DNA of 8,691 nucleotides, from the NCBI GenBank assembly GCA_964230195.1, contig CAXRGH010000185.1:1-8691 (forward strand), given 5' to 3'. Of this stretch, positions 1 through 6,053 are shown one piece after another (position 1 is the first letter of the stretch; every line of letters begins with the position of its first letter). Under the pieces are notes generated by a model, which saw nothing but the letters and a program-made list of their open reading frames with translations, had not been told where the DNA came from and made no database searches. Source of the DNA: CAXRGH01 sp964230195 (GTDB lineage: Bacteria; Pseudomonadota; Gammaproteobacteria; Enterobacterales; Alteromonadaceae). The position numbers and the translations under genes were made by a program.

Positions 1-20
1 ACCAACTGAACTACCACTCC
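1..20 (-). tRNA. tRNA-Asp (GTC), partial, 5' 20 nt only
   Basis: These 20 bases, read on the minus strand, are identical to the first 20 nt of the two complete tRNA-Asp genes just upstream in transcription (acceptor 5' strand GGAGTGG, then TA and the start of the D arm). The anticodon and the 3' half lie outside the window, so the Asp identity is inferred from identity with its neighbours. It is the third gene of the tandem array, and more copies may follow beyond the edge. Confidence 0.85.
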
Positions 21-44
21 GCATAAAAGGGGGCGTTTGACTAA

Positions 45-121
45 TGGCGGAGTGGACGGGACTCGAACCCGCGACCCCCGGCGTGACAGGCCGGTATTCT
101 AACCAACTGAACTACCACTCC
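45..121 (-). tRNA. tRNA-Asp (GTC)
   Basis: A 77-nt tRNA with an encoded 3' CCA. The acceptor stem is GGAGTGG/CCACTCC with discriminator G, the T arm holds GGTTCGAGTCCC, and the anticodon loop CTGTCAC gives anticodon GTC (plus-strand positions 85-87), which reads Asp codons GAC and GAU. It is identical over 77 nt to the copy at 147-223 and very close to E. coli tRNA-Asp. It sits 25 bp downstream of that copy in transcription and is probably cut from the same precursor. The spacers between copies differ while the tRNA bodies do not. Confidence 0.98.
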
Positions 122-146
122 GCAGAAATCAAACATACAACAAAAT

Positions 147-223
147 TGGCGGAGTGGACGGGACTCGAACCCGCGACCCCCGGCGTGACAGGCCGGTATT
201 CTAACCAACTGAACTACCACTCC
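147..223 (-). tRNA. tRNA-Asp (GTC), first gene of the array
   Basis: A 77-nt tRNA with the same cloverleaf elements as its neighbour: 7-bp acceptor stem, anticodon GTC (plus-strand positions 187-189), GGTTCGA T loop and encoded CCA. It is the promoter-proximal member of the array, with a leader of roughly 45 nt after the promoter at 277-305. Its 5' flank (TGC just before G1) is also present in the other two copies and could pair with the discriminator and the first C of CCA in the precursor. Confidence 0.98.
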
Positions 224-276
224 GCAGACTATTTGTTGCCACTTACAGAGAAATGCTTCTCGTTAAGTGCGAGCGC

Positions 277-305
277 ATGATAAGAATTATGCTTCCATCC
301 GTCAA
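277..305 (-). promoter_or_regulatory. Sigma-70 promoter of the tRNA-Asp operon
   Basis: On the minus strand, TTGACG (305-300) is followed after 17 bp by TATCAT (282-277), which is 5/6 match at each box with ideal spacing. The discriminator starts GCGCTCGC, the GC-rich type expected for stringently controlled stable-RNA promoters. Short A-tracts lie just upstream of the -35 box (about 307-327) and may act as an UP element. The start site would be near 270. It is placed correctly ahead of the first tRNA. Confidence 0.75.
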
Positions 306-401
306 CAAGTTTTTCACGCTTTTTACTGGAAATGAACTTTTTAGTCTCCGTTTGATGCTTAAACAAACAATCTGAATAAACTTCAACCAATCAAAAACGT
401 G

Positions 402-1748
402 TTAACGCCGCTTCAGCCAGAACCACAACAGTCCAATACCGCCCAACAGCACCACACCAAGATTAGCAAGAATCAAAATTAACCATGGAAATTCCTGTTC
501 CGTTGGCTGTTGCTTCAAAAATTGTGTTTGTGTTGTTGGAATTTGCGTCGACGGTGTCGCTGTTTCATACATTGCTAGCTCATCGCTGATCAAATTTTGA
601 TTAGCAGAATTGTCGTCAGATGCTGCGCTAATATCAGAGTTCGCGGTCTCTGGTATCACTAGCTTATCTTCTACGACGAACGAATACTCTGGGATTGTGA
701 CAACAATCTCTCTGTCATCAATCGTCGTTCCAAACAAGGTGACATTGACTCGATAAACGCCTGAGAGATAATTGGGGATTTCAACGCTACGGTTACCGTT
801 TTCATCAACTTCAGACACTGAGAAATTTTGAACATCACCATTAGGAGACTGCACACTACCCGATATGACAAAATCTTCTTGCTGGATAAACGGACTGTCT
901 GCATAGACAAACAATGTATGTTCACCACTGCCGTCCGTTGTGCTATCAATGTCAACGCTCATAGCAACCGGCGGTGGCAATAAATTGATAAATTCGTGAC
1001 GATACTGACGGCTAAACATGGGTGTGACAATATCAAAAACAGGCTCCCACTCACCTGGCGATATGCCTAAATTAAAAGTACCGGTGAAAACACCGTCATT
1101 TGGACGCTCATCCATGCCTTTCCCATTATCTTGAAACTGAGTAATGTGTACTGAAGGCAAGGCAAAATTTGCAGCTTCTTGATTATTCGTACTGTTGAAT
1201 CGCACATCTAAATTCACAACGTCGCGAAATTCATTTTGGTCAATGGGTTTACCATCATTGACCAAACGGACCGTTTTCTTGACGATTTCGCCGGAAAATA
1301 AAATACTTGGTAAAGGGTCAACCACCAATGCAAGATCGCTTAGAACCATCACTCGGCTATGGGGCAACACTTCGCCAATCACTTGCCAAGGGCCCGGCAT
1401 TGGCTGCTTAATCTTAATCATGTCATAAGCCAGATCATCAAACCAATCAACGTTTGGGTTTGTCTCACTGCGATCTTGATACAATTTGACCCCATTTGGC
1501 TGAATGAGAATAACCGGAGCACTGCCATAGTTGCGGAAAAAAAGGAGCGTTAATTCATCAACCTTATAATCAACACGAAATCGGTTTTTCAAAAGTTTAA
1601 TCGAATTACCAGCCACATCATCAATCAAAGAAACTGGATTTTCAGAGGAATTTTGTTGAGCTGCGCTTGAAACCTGATAGGCAAGCCCAAGCATAACAAC
1701 GCCGACTAAACCAATAACATTCCGTGTTACCCTAAACAAACCTTTCAT
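402..1748 (-). CDS. Uncharacterised membrane-anchored protein, TIGR03503-like
   Basis: A 448-residue protein of unknown function. Residues 1-30 look like a signal peptide: basic MKGLFRVTRN, a hydrophobic core to about residue 24, then SSAA before the likely cleavage site. Residues 31-360 are probably beta-rich extracytoplasmic domains, with a PGPWQVIGE motif near 118-126 and a DNGKGMDERPNDGVFTG segment (207-223) like those in Ig-type 'choice-of-anchor' surface proteins. Residues 365-418 form a Ser/Thr/Gln/Asp-rich linker, and 420-444 a membrane helix ending in KRR. This gives a single-pass protein with most of its mass in the periplasm. I chose the ATG at 1748 because the signal peptide begins there and AAGGATGA, overlapping the dnaQ stop, lies ahead of it. 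An upstream in-frame start at 1787 would add 13 polar residues and overlap dnaQ. The family name is from memory of similar proteins in marine gammaproteobacteria; the function is unknown. Confidence 0.8.
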   Translation of the reverse strand: MKGLFRVTRNVIGLVGVVMLGLAYQVSSAAQQNSSENPVSLIDDVAGNSIKLLKNRFRVDYKVDELTLLFFRNYGSAPVILIQPNGVKLYQDRSETNPNVDWFDDLAYDMIKIKQPMPGPWQVIGEVLPHSRVMVLSDLALVVDPLPSILFSGEIVKKTVRLVNDGKPIDQNEFRDVVNLDVRFNSTNNQEAANFALPSVHITQFQDNGKGMDERPNDGVFTGTFNLGISPGEWEPVFDIVTPMFSRQYRHEFINLLPPPVAMSVDIDSTTDGSGEHTLFVYADSPFIQQEDFVISGSVQSPNGDVQNFSVSEVDENGNRSVEIPNYLSGVYRVNVTLFGTTIDDREIVVTIPEYSFVVEDKLVIPETANSDISAASDDNSANQNLISDELAMYETATPSTQIPTTQTQFLKQQPTEQEFPWLILILANLGVVLLGGIGLLWFWLKRR

Positions 1749-1758
1749 TGTGAATATC

Positions 1759-2460
1759 TCATCCTTTTGCCCACAAACAGCGGCCACCTTCTTTTTGAAC
1801 CAGCGATAGCCTTTCGTTATGTAATGTCAGTTCATCGGCTGATGCTGCGACAACCTTGAGCGGGAGTCGCTCACCTGCAAGACGTCGTATGCCACCATCA
1901 TTGGCTGCGTCACTGTCACCTTTTAAATTTAATTTAGTCTGTCCGCCGGTCATTAACAAATAAACATCGGCCAATATTTCAGCATCAAGAAGAGCGCCGT
2001 GCAGCACACGGTGTGAATTATCGATACCATAGCGTCGGCATAGTGCATCAAGATTATTTTTCTGACCCGGATGCATTTGTCTTGCGAGAGCAAGGGTATC
2101 AAGAACACTGCAAACATCGGTTGTTGATTTTATCGGCGGCTGTGCCAGCAAGTTATATTCATGATCAATAAAACCAACGTCGAACGCAGCGTTATGTATC
2201 ACAAGTTGCGCGCCTTGGATAAAGGCGAGAAATTCATCTGCTATCTCTCTAAATTTGGGCTTATCCGCGACCTGTTCGTTGGTAATACCATGAACCTCAA
2301 TAGCCTCCTGTTCAATTTCACGCTCAGGGTTTATGTAAACATGATAATGACGGCCTGTGAGACGGCGATTTTCCATTTCAACACAGCCAATTTCGATAAT
2401 TCGATGACCAGCTTTCGGGTCAATACCGGTAGTCTCGGTGTCTAAAACAATCTGTCGCAT
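1759..2460 (-). CDS. dnaQ: DNA polymerase III epsilon subunit, 3'-5' proofreading exonuclease
   Basis: Proofreading exonuclease of the replicative polymerase, bound to the alpha subunit in the Pol III core. At 233 residues it is slightly shorter than the E. coli protein (243). The DEDDh active site is complete: D7 and E9 in the DTET motif, D94 in HNAAFD, H154 and D159 in HGALLDA. After the nuclease domain (to about 172) comes a QTKLNL peptide (174-179) where E. coli has its weak sliding-clamp motif, then a flexible linker, then a conserved alpha-binding tail (LVQKEGGRCLW, 220-230). It diverges from rnhA, as in E. coli, and ends 10 bp before the uncharacterised membrane-protein gene, with which it is probably co-transcribed. 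No clear Shine-Dalgarno sequence precedes the ATG. Confidence 0.98.
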   Translation of the reverse strand: MRQIVLDTETTGIDPKAGHRIIEIGCVEMENRRLTGRHYHVYINPEREIEQEAIEVHGITNEQVADKPKFREIADEFLAFIQGAQLVIHNAAFDVGFIDHEYNLLAQPPIKSTTDVCSVLDTLALARQMHPGQKNNLDALCRRYGIDNSHRVLHGALLDAEILADVYLLMTGGQTKLNLKGDSDAANDGGIRRLAGERLPLKVVAASADELTLHNERLSLVQKEGGRCLWAKG

Positions 2461-2469
2461 AATATTTGC

Positions 2470-2498
2470 TATTCAATTCAATGTTGTAAGATTATACT
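2470..2498 (+). promoter_or_regulatory. Candidate rnhA promoter
   Basis: TATACT (2493-2498) matches the -10 consensus at 5/6. The hexamer 17 bp upstream, TATTCA (2470-2475), is a weak -35. Transcription would start near 2505, about 25 nt before the rnhA ATG. A weaker alternative is TTGTAA (2484-2489) with TAACAG (2507-2512). Overlapping rnhA/dnaQ promoters are known from E. coli; the exact elements here are inferred. Confidence 0.35.
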
Positions 2499-2519
2499 GC
2501 CGAGAATAACAGAATAATT
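2491..2519 (-). promoter_or_regulatory. Candidate dnaQ promoter
   Basis: A perfect -10 hexamer TATAAT is read on the minus strand at 2496-2491. The matching -35 region (about 2519-2514, AATTAT at 17 bp) is poor and there is no TG extension. A start near 2485 would give a leader of about 25 nt. The -10 shares bases with the best candidate -10 of rnhA on the other strand. Confidence 0.5.
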
Positions 2520-2530
2520 GCGTACATGAT

Positions 2531-2995
2531 ATGAAGAAGATTGAGATCTATACTGATGGCTCATGCCTAGGCAACCCAGGACCAGGCGGGTATGGCGTTG
2601 TTATGGTATTTAACCAACACCGAAAGGAACTTGCTAAGGGTTACGCGCAAACAACTAACAACCGAATGGAATTGCTGGCGGCAATCGTTGGGCTTGAGTC
2701 GTTAACAGAAGCTTGTCATGTAACACTGACAACCGATAGCCAGTATGTAAAACAAGGAATTAACCAATGGATACATAACTGGCGGAAGAATGGTTGGAAA
2801 ACTTCCACCAAAAAACCCGTCAAAAACGTAGACCTTTGGCTACGACTTGATAAAGCGGTGCAAAATCATACATTGGACTGGCGCTGGGTAAAAGGTCATT
2901 CAGGACACCCAGAAAATGAACGCTGTGATATGCTTGCTCGGCATGCTGCTGAAACAGATAATGATTGTGAAGATTCAGGCTTTAAGGAAAGTTAA
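2531..2995 (+). CDS. rnhA: Ribonuclease HI
   Basis: Cleaves the RNA strand of RNA-DNA hybrids, removing primers and R-loops. At 154 residues it has the E. coli RNase HI length (155). The catalytic set is present: D9 (YTDGSCLGNPGPGG), E47 (NNRMELLA), D69 (TTDSQYV) and D133 (ERCDMLA), with the helper H123 in KGHSGHPENE. The basic W/K-rich handle that binds the hybrid is at about 80-98 (QWIHNWRKNGWK). It diverges from dnaQ across 70 bp and precedes the acetyltransferase gene by 3 bp. The ATG at 2531 fits the family N-terminus. There is no good Shine-Dalgarno sequence, and an out-of-frame ATG-ATA-TGA overlaps the start. Confidence 0.98.
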   Translation: MKKIEIYTDGSCLGNPGPGGYGVVMVFNQHRKELAKGYAQTTNNRMELLAAIVGLESLTEACHVTLTTDSQYVKQGINQWIHNWRKNGWKTSTKKPVKNVDLWLRLDKAVQNHTLDWRWVKGHSGHPENERCDMLARHAAETDNDCEDSGFKES

Positions 2996-2998
2996 CTC

Positions 2999-3559
2999 AT
3001 GACAACAATTAGACAAGCAACCTTGGATGATCTCGACAATATCAAAACGCTTCACGCTCGATATCAGTTACAGACGATTTCTGAAGAAGACAAGCAAGAT
3101 GGTTTCGTCACCACTGCATTTAGTGACGACCAATGGCAGCATGTGATTGAAGTTGAGCAAAGTATGTGTATCGCAGTCAATCAGGATAAGGTCGTTGGCT
3201 ACGTCATTGGTGCATCATGGGAGTTCTTTGCGGCATGGCCATTATTCGCACACATGATTGATCATTTAGCGGAGAAGTCTCTTGAAGGCAATACACTGAA
3301 CACGGATAATAGCTATCAGTACGGCCCTGTGTGTATTGCTAAAGAATTTCGCAACACCGGCTTATTTGAATCATTGTTTAGCTTTTCACAGACGTTAATG
3401 TCAAAAAAGTATCCTTATATGGTAACTTTCATTAACAAAGCCAATGGACGTTCATTTGCAGCCCATCAGAAAAAAACGCCGCTTAAGGTTGTAAGTGAGT
3501 TTGAGTTTAAAGGGCAATATTTCTACGAATTAGCGACCACCACAAAAAATAGGCAGTGA
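2999..3559 (+). CDS. GNAT-like N-acetyltransferase, substrate unknown
   Basis: A 186-residue protein with the GNAT pattern. It opens with a beta strand and helix of the form TIRQATLDDLDNIKTLHARY (3-22), has a central strand VVGYVIGAS (65-73), a motif-A-like strand and turn YGPVCIAKEFRNTGLF (108-123), and a motif-B-like segment FINKANGRSFAAHQK (144-158). It would transfer an acetyl group from acetyl-CoA; the sequence does not show the acceptor. In motif A the usual R-x-x-G-x-G/A reads R118-NT-G121-L-F123, so the last small residue is a Phe. AAGGA at 2984-2988, inside the end of rnhA, is a good Shine-Dalgarno sequence, and the 3-bp gap makes co-transcription with rnhA very likely. I do not recognise a named gene. 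Confidence 0.85.
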   Translation: MTTIRQATLDDLDNIKTLHARYQLQTISEEDKQDGFVTTAFSDDQWQHVIEVEQSMCIAVNQDKVVGYVIGASWEFFAAWPLFAHMIDHLAEKSLEGNTLNTDNSYQYGPVCIAKEFRNTGLFESLFSFSQTLMSKKYPYMVTFINKANGRSFAAHQKKTPLKVVSEFEFKGQYFYELATTTKNRQ

Positions 3560-3587
3560 GAGGGCATTCCCTCTCACTACACTGCCT
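3544..3587 (-). terminator. Rho-independent terminator of aroF-tyrA
   Basis: A perfect 10-bp stem, AGTGAGAGGG (3555-3564) with CCCTCTCACT (3569-3578), closes on a 4-nt CATT loop. AGGC (3551-3554) and GCCT (3584-3587) can extend it across a bulge. On the minus strand the hairpin is followed by TATTTTTT (3551-3544), a typical U-tract. The plus strand has the hairpin but no T-run, so it terminates tyrA transcripts best. The stop codons of both convergent genes lie in the arms. Confidence 0.85.
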
Positions 3588-4710
3588 CAATATGGCGGTC
3601 ATCAGCCGCCTTCAACAACAAACCTTTACTTTCAGTTAAAAACTGTTTTGCGTAATCACCAAACCAATCGGACACTTCTCTGAATTGTGTTTTAAACCCT
3701 TCTTTATCATTATTTTCAAGCAATTCAATCGCAGTACCAAAACGCTGATTAAATCGCTTTAAAACCTCAATACTTGAGTGATTAGAAAATATGATATCTG
3801 CATAAAGGGTTGGATTTTGAGCAAATAAGCGCCCAACCATTGCCAGTTCGAGACGGTATATAGGTGAACTAAACTGCAATAGTTGTCCTAAATCCACTTT
3901 CTCTTCGTGTAAATGTGCGCCATAAACAAAGCTAGAAAAGTGGCGCATAACTTGGATGAAGCCCATTGCGTCATCATGCACTTTTGAGTCGCTATCGCAT
4001 AATACCGCCCCCCATAATGCAAGTTGGTCAAGCAACCATTGATAACTTTCGCTCGAACGTCCATGACAAACCACGATGACTTGTTTAACAAAACCACTGA
4101 CATCAGGGCCAAACATTGGATGTAATCCTACAACGGGACCCTTGTGAACCGATAGCATCGCATTCAATGGTTTTTCTTTAATGCTGGTAATGTCAGCCAA
4201 TACACAACTTGGTGGCAACTGACTTAATGCGCCTATGACAGTTTCTGTCACATTAATAGGGACAGCAACCAATACAAGATCCGCAGTAGCAAAGACTGCA
4301 TCTGCATTTTCCCAGTCATGCTCCCCCACGACTGACACGCGATAGCCACTACTTTCGAATGAACGCACGAAAACCTGCCCCAGTGCACCGTCGCCACCGA
4401 CCACAACTATATGCCCACCACCAGCTCTTAAACACTGGTAGTTGCTATCCTGAGTAGTGTATGACTCGCGCATAACACGACGTAAAATATCTTCAACTAG
4501 TTGAGGAGAAACACCGCAAGCCTCAGCTTCTGCACGACGATTGGCAATTAGTTGTGCTTCACGCTCAGGAACGTAGACAGGTAAACCTCTCTCGCGCTTA
4601 TAATCACCTACTTGCCGAGTGATTTTTGCGCGTTCTGAAAGCAACTTAACTAAGTCACTATCGATACGATCAATTTCTGCTCGAAGTTTGTCTAAATTTA
4701 AGCTGCCCAT
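3577..4710 (-). CDS. tyrA: T-protein: chorismate mutase / prephenate dehydrogenase
   Basis: Bifunctional enzyme of tyrosine synthesis: chorismate to prephenate, then NAD-dependent oxidative decarboxylation to 4-hydroxyphenylpyruvate. Residues 1-90 are an AroQ-type mutase (LRAEIDRID, K38 in VGDYKRERG, YVPEREAQL, RRVMRESY). Residues about 98-375 are the dehydrogenase, with the Rossmann glycines GGDGALG (105-111), catalytic H197 in LHPMFGPD, R256-H257 in the MRHF segment linked to tyrosine feedback, and R286 and R294 in SPIYRLELAMVGRLFAQ. These residues fall at the same numbers as in the E. coli T-protein, and the length is also similar (377 versus 373). The ATG at 4710 lies 8 bp after the aroF stop, with only a weak Shine-Dalgarno sequence, which suggests translational coupling. 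It ends inside the terminator stem shared with the convergent acetyltransferase gene. Confidence 0.98.
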   Translation of the reverse strand: MGSLNLDKLRAEIDRIDSDLVKLLSERAKITRQVGDYKRERGLPVYVPEREAQLIANRRAEAEACGVSPQLVEDILRRVMRESYTTQDSNYQCLRAGGGHIVVVGGDGALGQVFVRSFESSGYRVSVVGEHDWENADAVFATADLVLVAVPINVTETVIGALSQLPPSCVLADITSIKEKPLNAMLSVHKGPVVGLHPMFGPDVSGFVKQVIVVCHGRSSESYQWLLDQLALWGAVLCDSDSKVHDDAMGFIQVMRHFSSFVYGAHLHEEKVDLGQLLQFSSPIYRLELAMVGRLFAQNPTLYADIIFSNHSSIEVLKRFNQRFGTAIELLENNDKEGFKTQFREVSDWFGDYAKQFLTESKGLLLKAADDRHIEAV

Positions 4711-4718
4711 ACCACTTT

Positions 4719-5792
4719 CTATTTCAATCTCACTGGTAATATGTCTTGAAGTTTTTCGCGTGTTTCTTCAAGCAAGCTAACCGTCTGTTCCCAGGAGATA
4801 CATGCGTCTGTAATTGAAACACCGTAATCAAGCTCTGGTAATGTTTTGCCATCAGACTTTTGATTGCCTTCATTTAAGTGGCTTTCGAGCATTAAGCCAA
4901 TAATAGAACCATTGCCTTCCAAAATCTGATTCACCACATTGGCAGCAACCAATGGCTGACGTCTGTAGTCTTTATTCGAATTCGCATGGCTACAATCAAC
5001 CACTAAACCTGCTGTTAGGCCAGCAGCAGACAACTGTTTCTCGCACTCCGCAACATTGACTGAATCATAGTTCGGCTGCTTTCCACCGCGGAGAATAATA
5101 TGTCCATCAGGATTGCCGTTAGTTGCAATGATACTCACCTGCCCTGATTCATTTATCCCCAAAAAGTTGTGTCCATTGGCAGCCGATTCGAGTGCATTAA
5201 TCGCAATGTTCAGGCTACCGTCCGTACCATTTTTAAAGCCAACCGGCATTGATAATCCACTTGCCATTTCTCTGTGCGTCTGGGATTCTGACGTACGAGC
5301 TCCGATTGCTGACCAACTGAACAATTCCGCCAAGTATTGTGGACTAATTGGATCCAGAGCTTCAGTAGCCACCGGCAATTCTAATTCAGCCAGCCAAATC
5401 AGCAATTCTCTTGCTTTTCTTAAGCCACTCTCAATATCAAAACTTCCATCCATATGAGGGTCATTAATCAGTCCTTTCCAACCAACCGTGGTTCGAGGTT
5501 TTTCAAAATAAACACGCATAACAATAAATAAGGTATCCTTGCATTGATCATGCAGAGCCTTGAGTTTGAGAGCATATTCTTTTGCGGCATCAACATCGTG
5601 AATAGAACATGGACCGGTGATCACCAGTAGTCGGTGATCTCTGCGATGGATAATATCTGATATAACACTTCTTGATTGCTCAATAACGGATAACGCATGG
5701 TCTGTCACTGGCAACTCTTTAGAAAGCTGCTCTGGGGTGATGATAACCGTCTCATTTGATACATGGACATTACTGACAGAATTCTTAAACAC
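4719..5792 (-). CDS. aroF: 3-deoxy-7-phosphoheptulonate (DAHP) synthase, Tyr-type
   Basis: First step of the shikimate pathway: phosphoenolpyruvate plus erythrose 4-phosphate gives DAHP. Class I alpha enzyme. Metal ligands are visible as C62 (GPCSIHD), H269 (DCSHANS), E303 (LMLESH) and D329 (SITDACI); substrate loops are EKPRTTVGWKG (97-107) and the GFKNGTDGS region. Pairing with tyrA and the ESQTHREMASGLSMPVGF stretch resemble AroF rather than AroG; N8 and P148, linked to tyrosine control in E. coli AroF, are also kept. I start at GTG 5792: AGAGG (5804-5800) lies 7 nt upstream, and the resulting 357 residues match E. coli AroF (356) from the first residues (NVHV at 8-11). The open frame continues to 5915 but adds 41 residues with no family counterpart, running across the TyrR box. 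Confidence 0.96.
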   Translation of the reverse strand: MFKNSVSNVHVSNETVIITPEQLSKELPVTDHALSVIEQSRSVISDIIHRRDHRLLVITGPCSIHDVDAAKEYALKLKALHDQCKDTLFIVMRVYFEKPRTTVGWKGLINDPHMDGSFDIESGLRKARELLIWLAELELPVATEALDPISPQYLAELFSWSAIGARTSESQTHREMASGLSMPVGFKNGTDGSLNIAINALESAANGHNFLGINESGQVSIIATNGNPDGHIILRGGKQPNYDSVNVAECEKQLSAAGLTAGLVVDCSHANSNKDYRRQPLVAANVVNQILEGNGSIIGLMLESHLNEGNQKSDGKTLPELDYGVSITDACISWEQTVSLLEETREKLQDILPVRLK

Positions 5793-5799
5793 AATACAA

Positions 5800-5804
5800 C
5801 CTCT
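5800..5804 (-). promoter_or_regulatory. Shine-Dalgarno sequence deciding the aroF GTG start
   Basis: AGAGG on the minus strand lies 7 nt upstream of GTG 5792-5790. It is the only good ribosome-binding site near the N-terminus expected from AroF homologues, and it rules against the longer open frame. Confidence 0.8.
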
Positions 5805-5812
5805 ATTACTAC

Positions 5813-5830
5813 CTAATCGCCGCCAATTAG
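5813..5830 (-). promoter_or_regulatory. Small hairpin between TyrR box and aroF ribosome-binding site
   Basis: CTAATTG (5830-5824) can pair with CGATTAG (5819-5813) around a GCGG loop, giving a 7-bp stem with one G-U pair. It ends 8 nt upstream of the AGAGG. No T-run follows, so it is not a terminator. Any role in translation control is speculative. Confidence 0.3.
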
Positions 5831-5832
5831 AG

Positions 5833-5850
5833 TGTAAATTTAAAGTTACA
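5833..5850 (-). promoter_or_regulatory. TyrR box upstream of aroF-tyrA
   Basis: The 18-bp site reads TGTAACTTTAAATTTACA on the minus strand. It matches the palindromic TyrR consensus TGTAAA-N6-TTTACA at 11 of 12 fixed positions. It lies 41 bp upstream of the aroF GTG, in the leader or promoter region. In E. coli, TyrR with tyrosine represses aroF-tyrA through such boxes; the same control here is inferred from position and match. Confidence 0.85.
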
Positions 5851-6053
5851 CCTGAGCGGAAATAATTATTAACTTTTAATATTGACTTTTTATCACCCCT
5901 GACAACTATCGGCAAGCACTATTTCCTAAAATGCTATAAAAAAATCACTTTTAATACATTTTGGTACTAAAACACGATATTAGATGAGTGATAACCTGAG
6001 ATGAAAGAGTCAGTTTAATTGTTACACGGAGACCATGAAGAAGGACAAGAAAC
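5851..6053. other. Intergenic region between aroF leader and rplS terminator
   Basis: The gene-free stretch from 5793 to 6111 carries the aroF leader with its TyrR box, the candidate aroF promoter and the rplS terminator. The remainder, especially 5906-6053, is AT-rich and shows no convincing gene. Two very short plus-strand frames (6001-6018 and 6035-6070) look like chance. No second strong TyrR box was seen. Confidence 0.6.
5876..5905 (-). promoter_or_regulatory. Candidate aroF promoter
   Basis: TTGTCA (5905-5900) and TATTAA (5881-5876) on the minus strand are 18 bp apart. Transcription would start near 5869, placing the TyrR box about 20-35 bp downstream, a position suited to repression. 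The -10 match is only 4/6 and the whole region is AT-rich, so other pairings are possible. Confidence 0.35.

Noticed and set aside
1..223. Possible CRISPR-like or other direct repeat array, given identical units with about 25-bp spacers.
   Set aside because: The repeats are complete 77-nt tRNA-Asp genes with cloverleaf and CCA ends, not CRISPR repeats.
1..223. tRNA cluster as a possible integration site for a mobile element.
   Set aside because: No integrase, attachment-site duplication or foreign genes are seen beside it; the neighbours are core genes.
44..280. A plus-strand open frame of 78 codons containing a repeated 27-residue unit.
   Set aside because: It is the antisense of the two tRNA-Asp genes; the protein repeat is just the tRNA repeat translated.
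671..955. Minus-strand frame of 94 codons inside the membrane-protein gene.
   Set aside because: It lies wholly within a better-supported gene in another frame and has no recognisable features.
5113..5457. Plus-strand frame of 114 codons opposite aroF.
   Set aside because: It is antisense to a highly conserved enzyme segment and has no ribosome-binding site or family resemblance.
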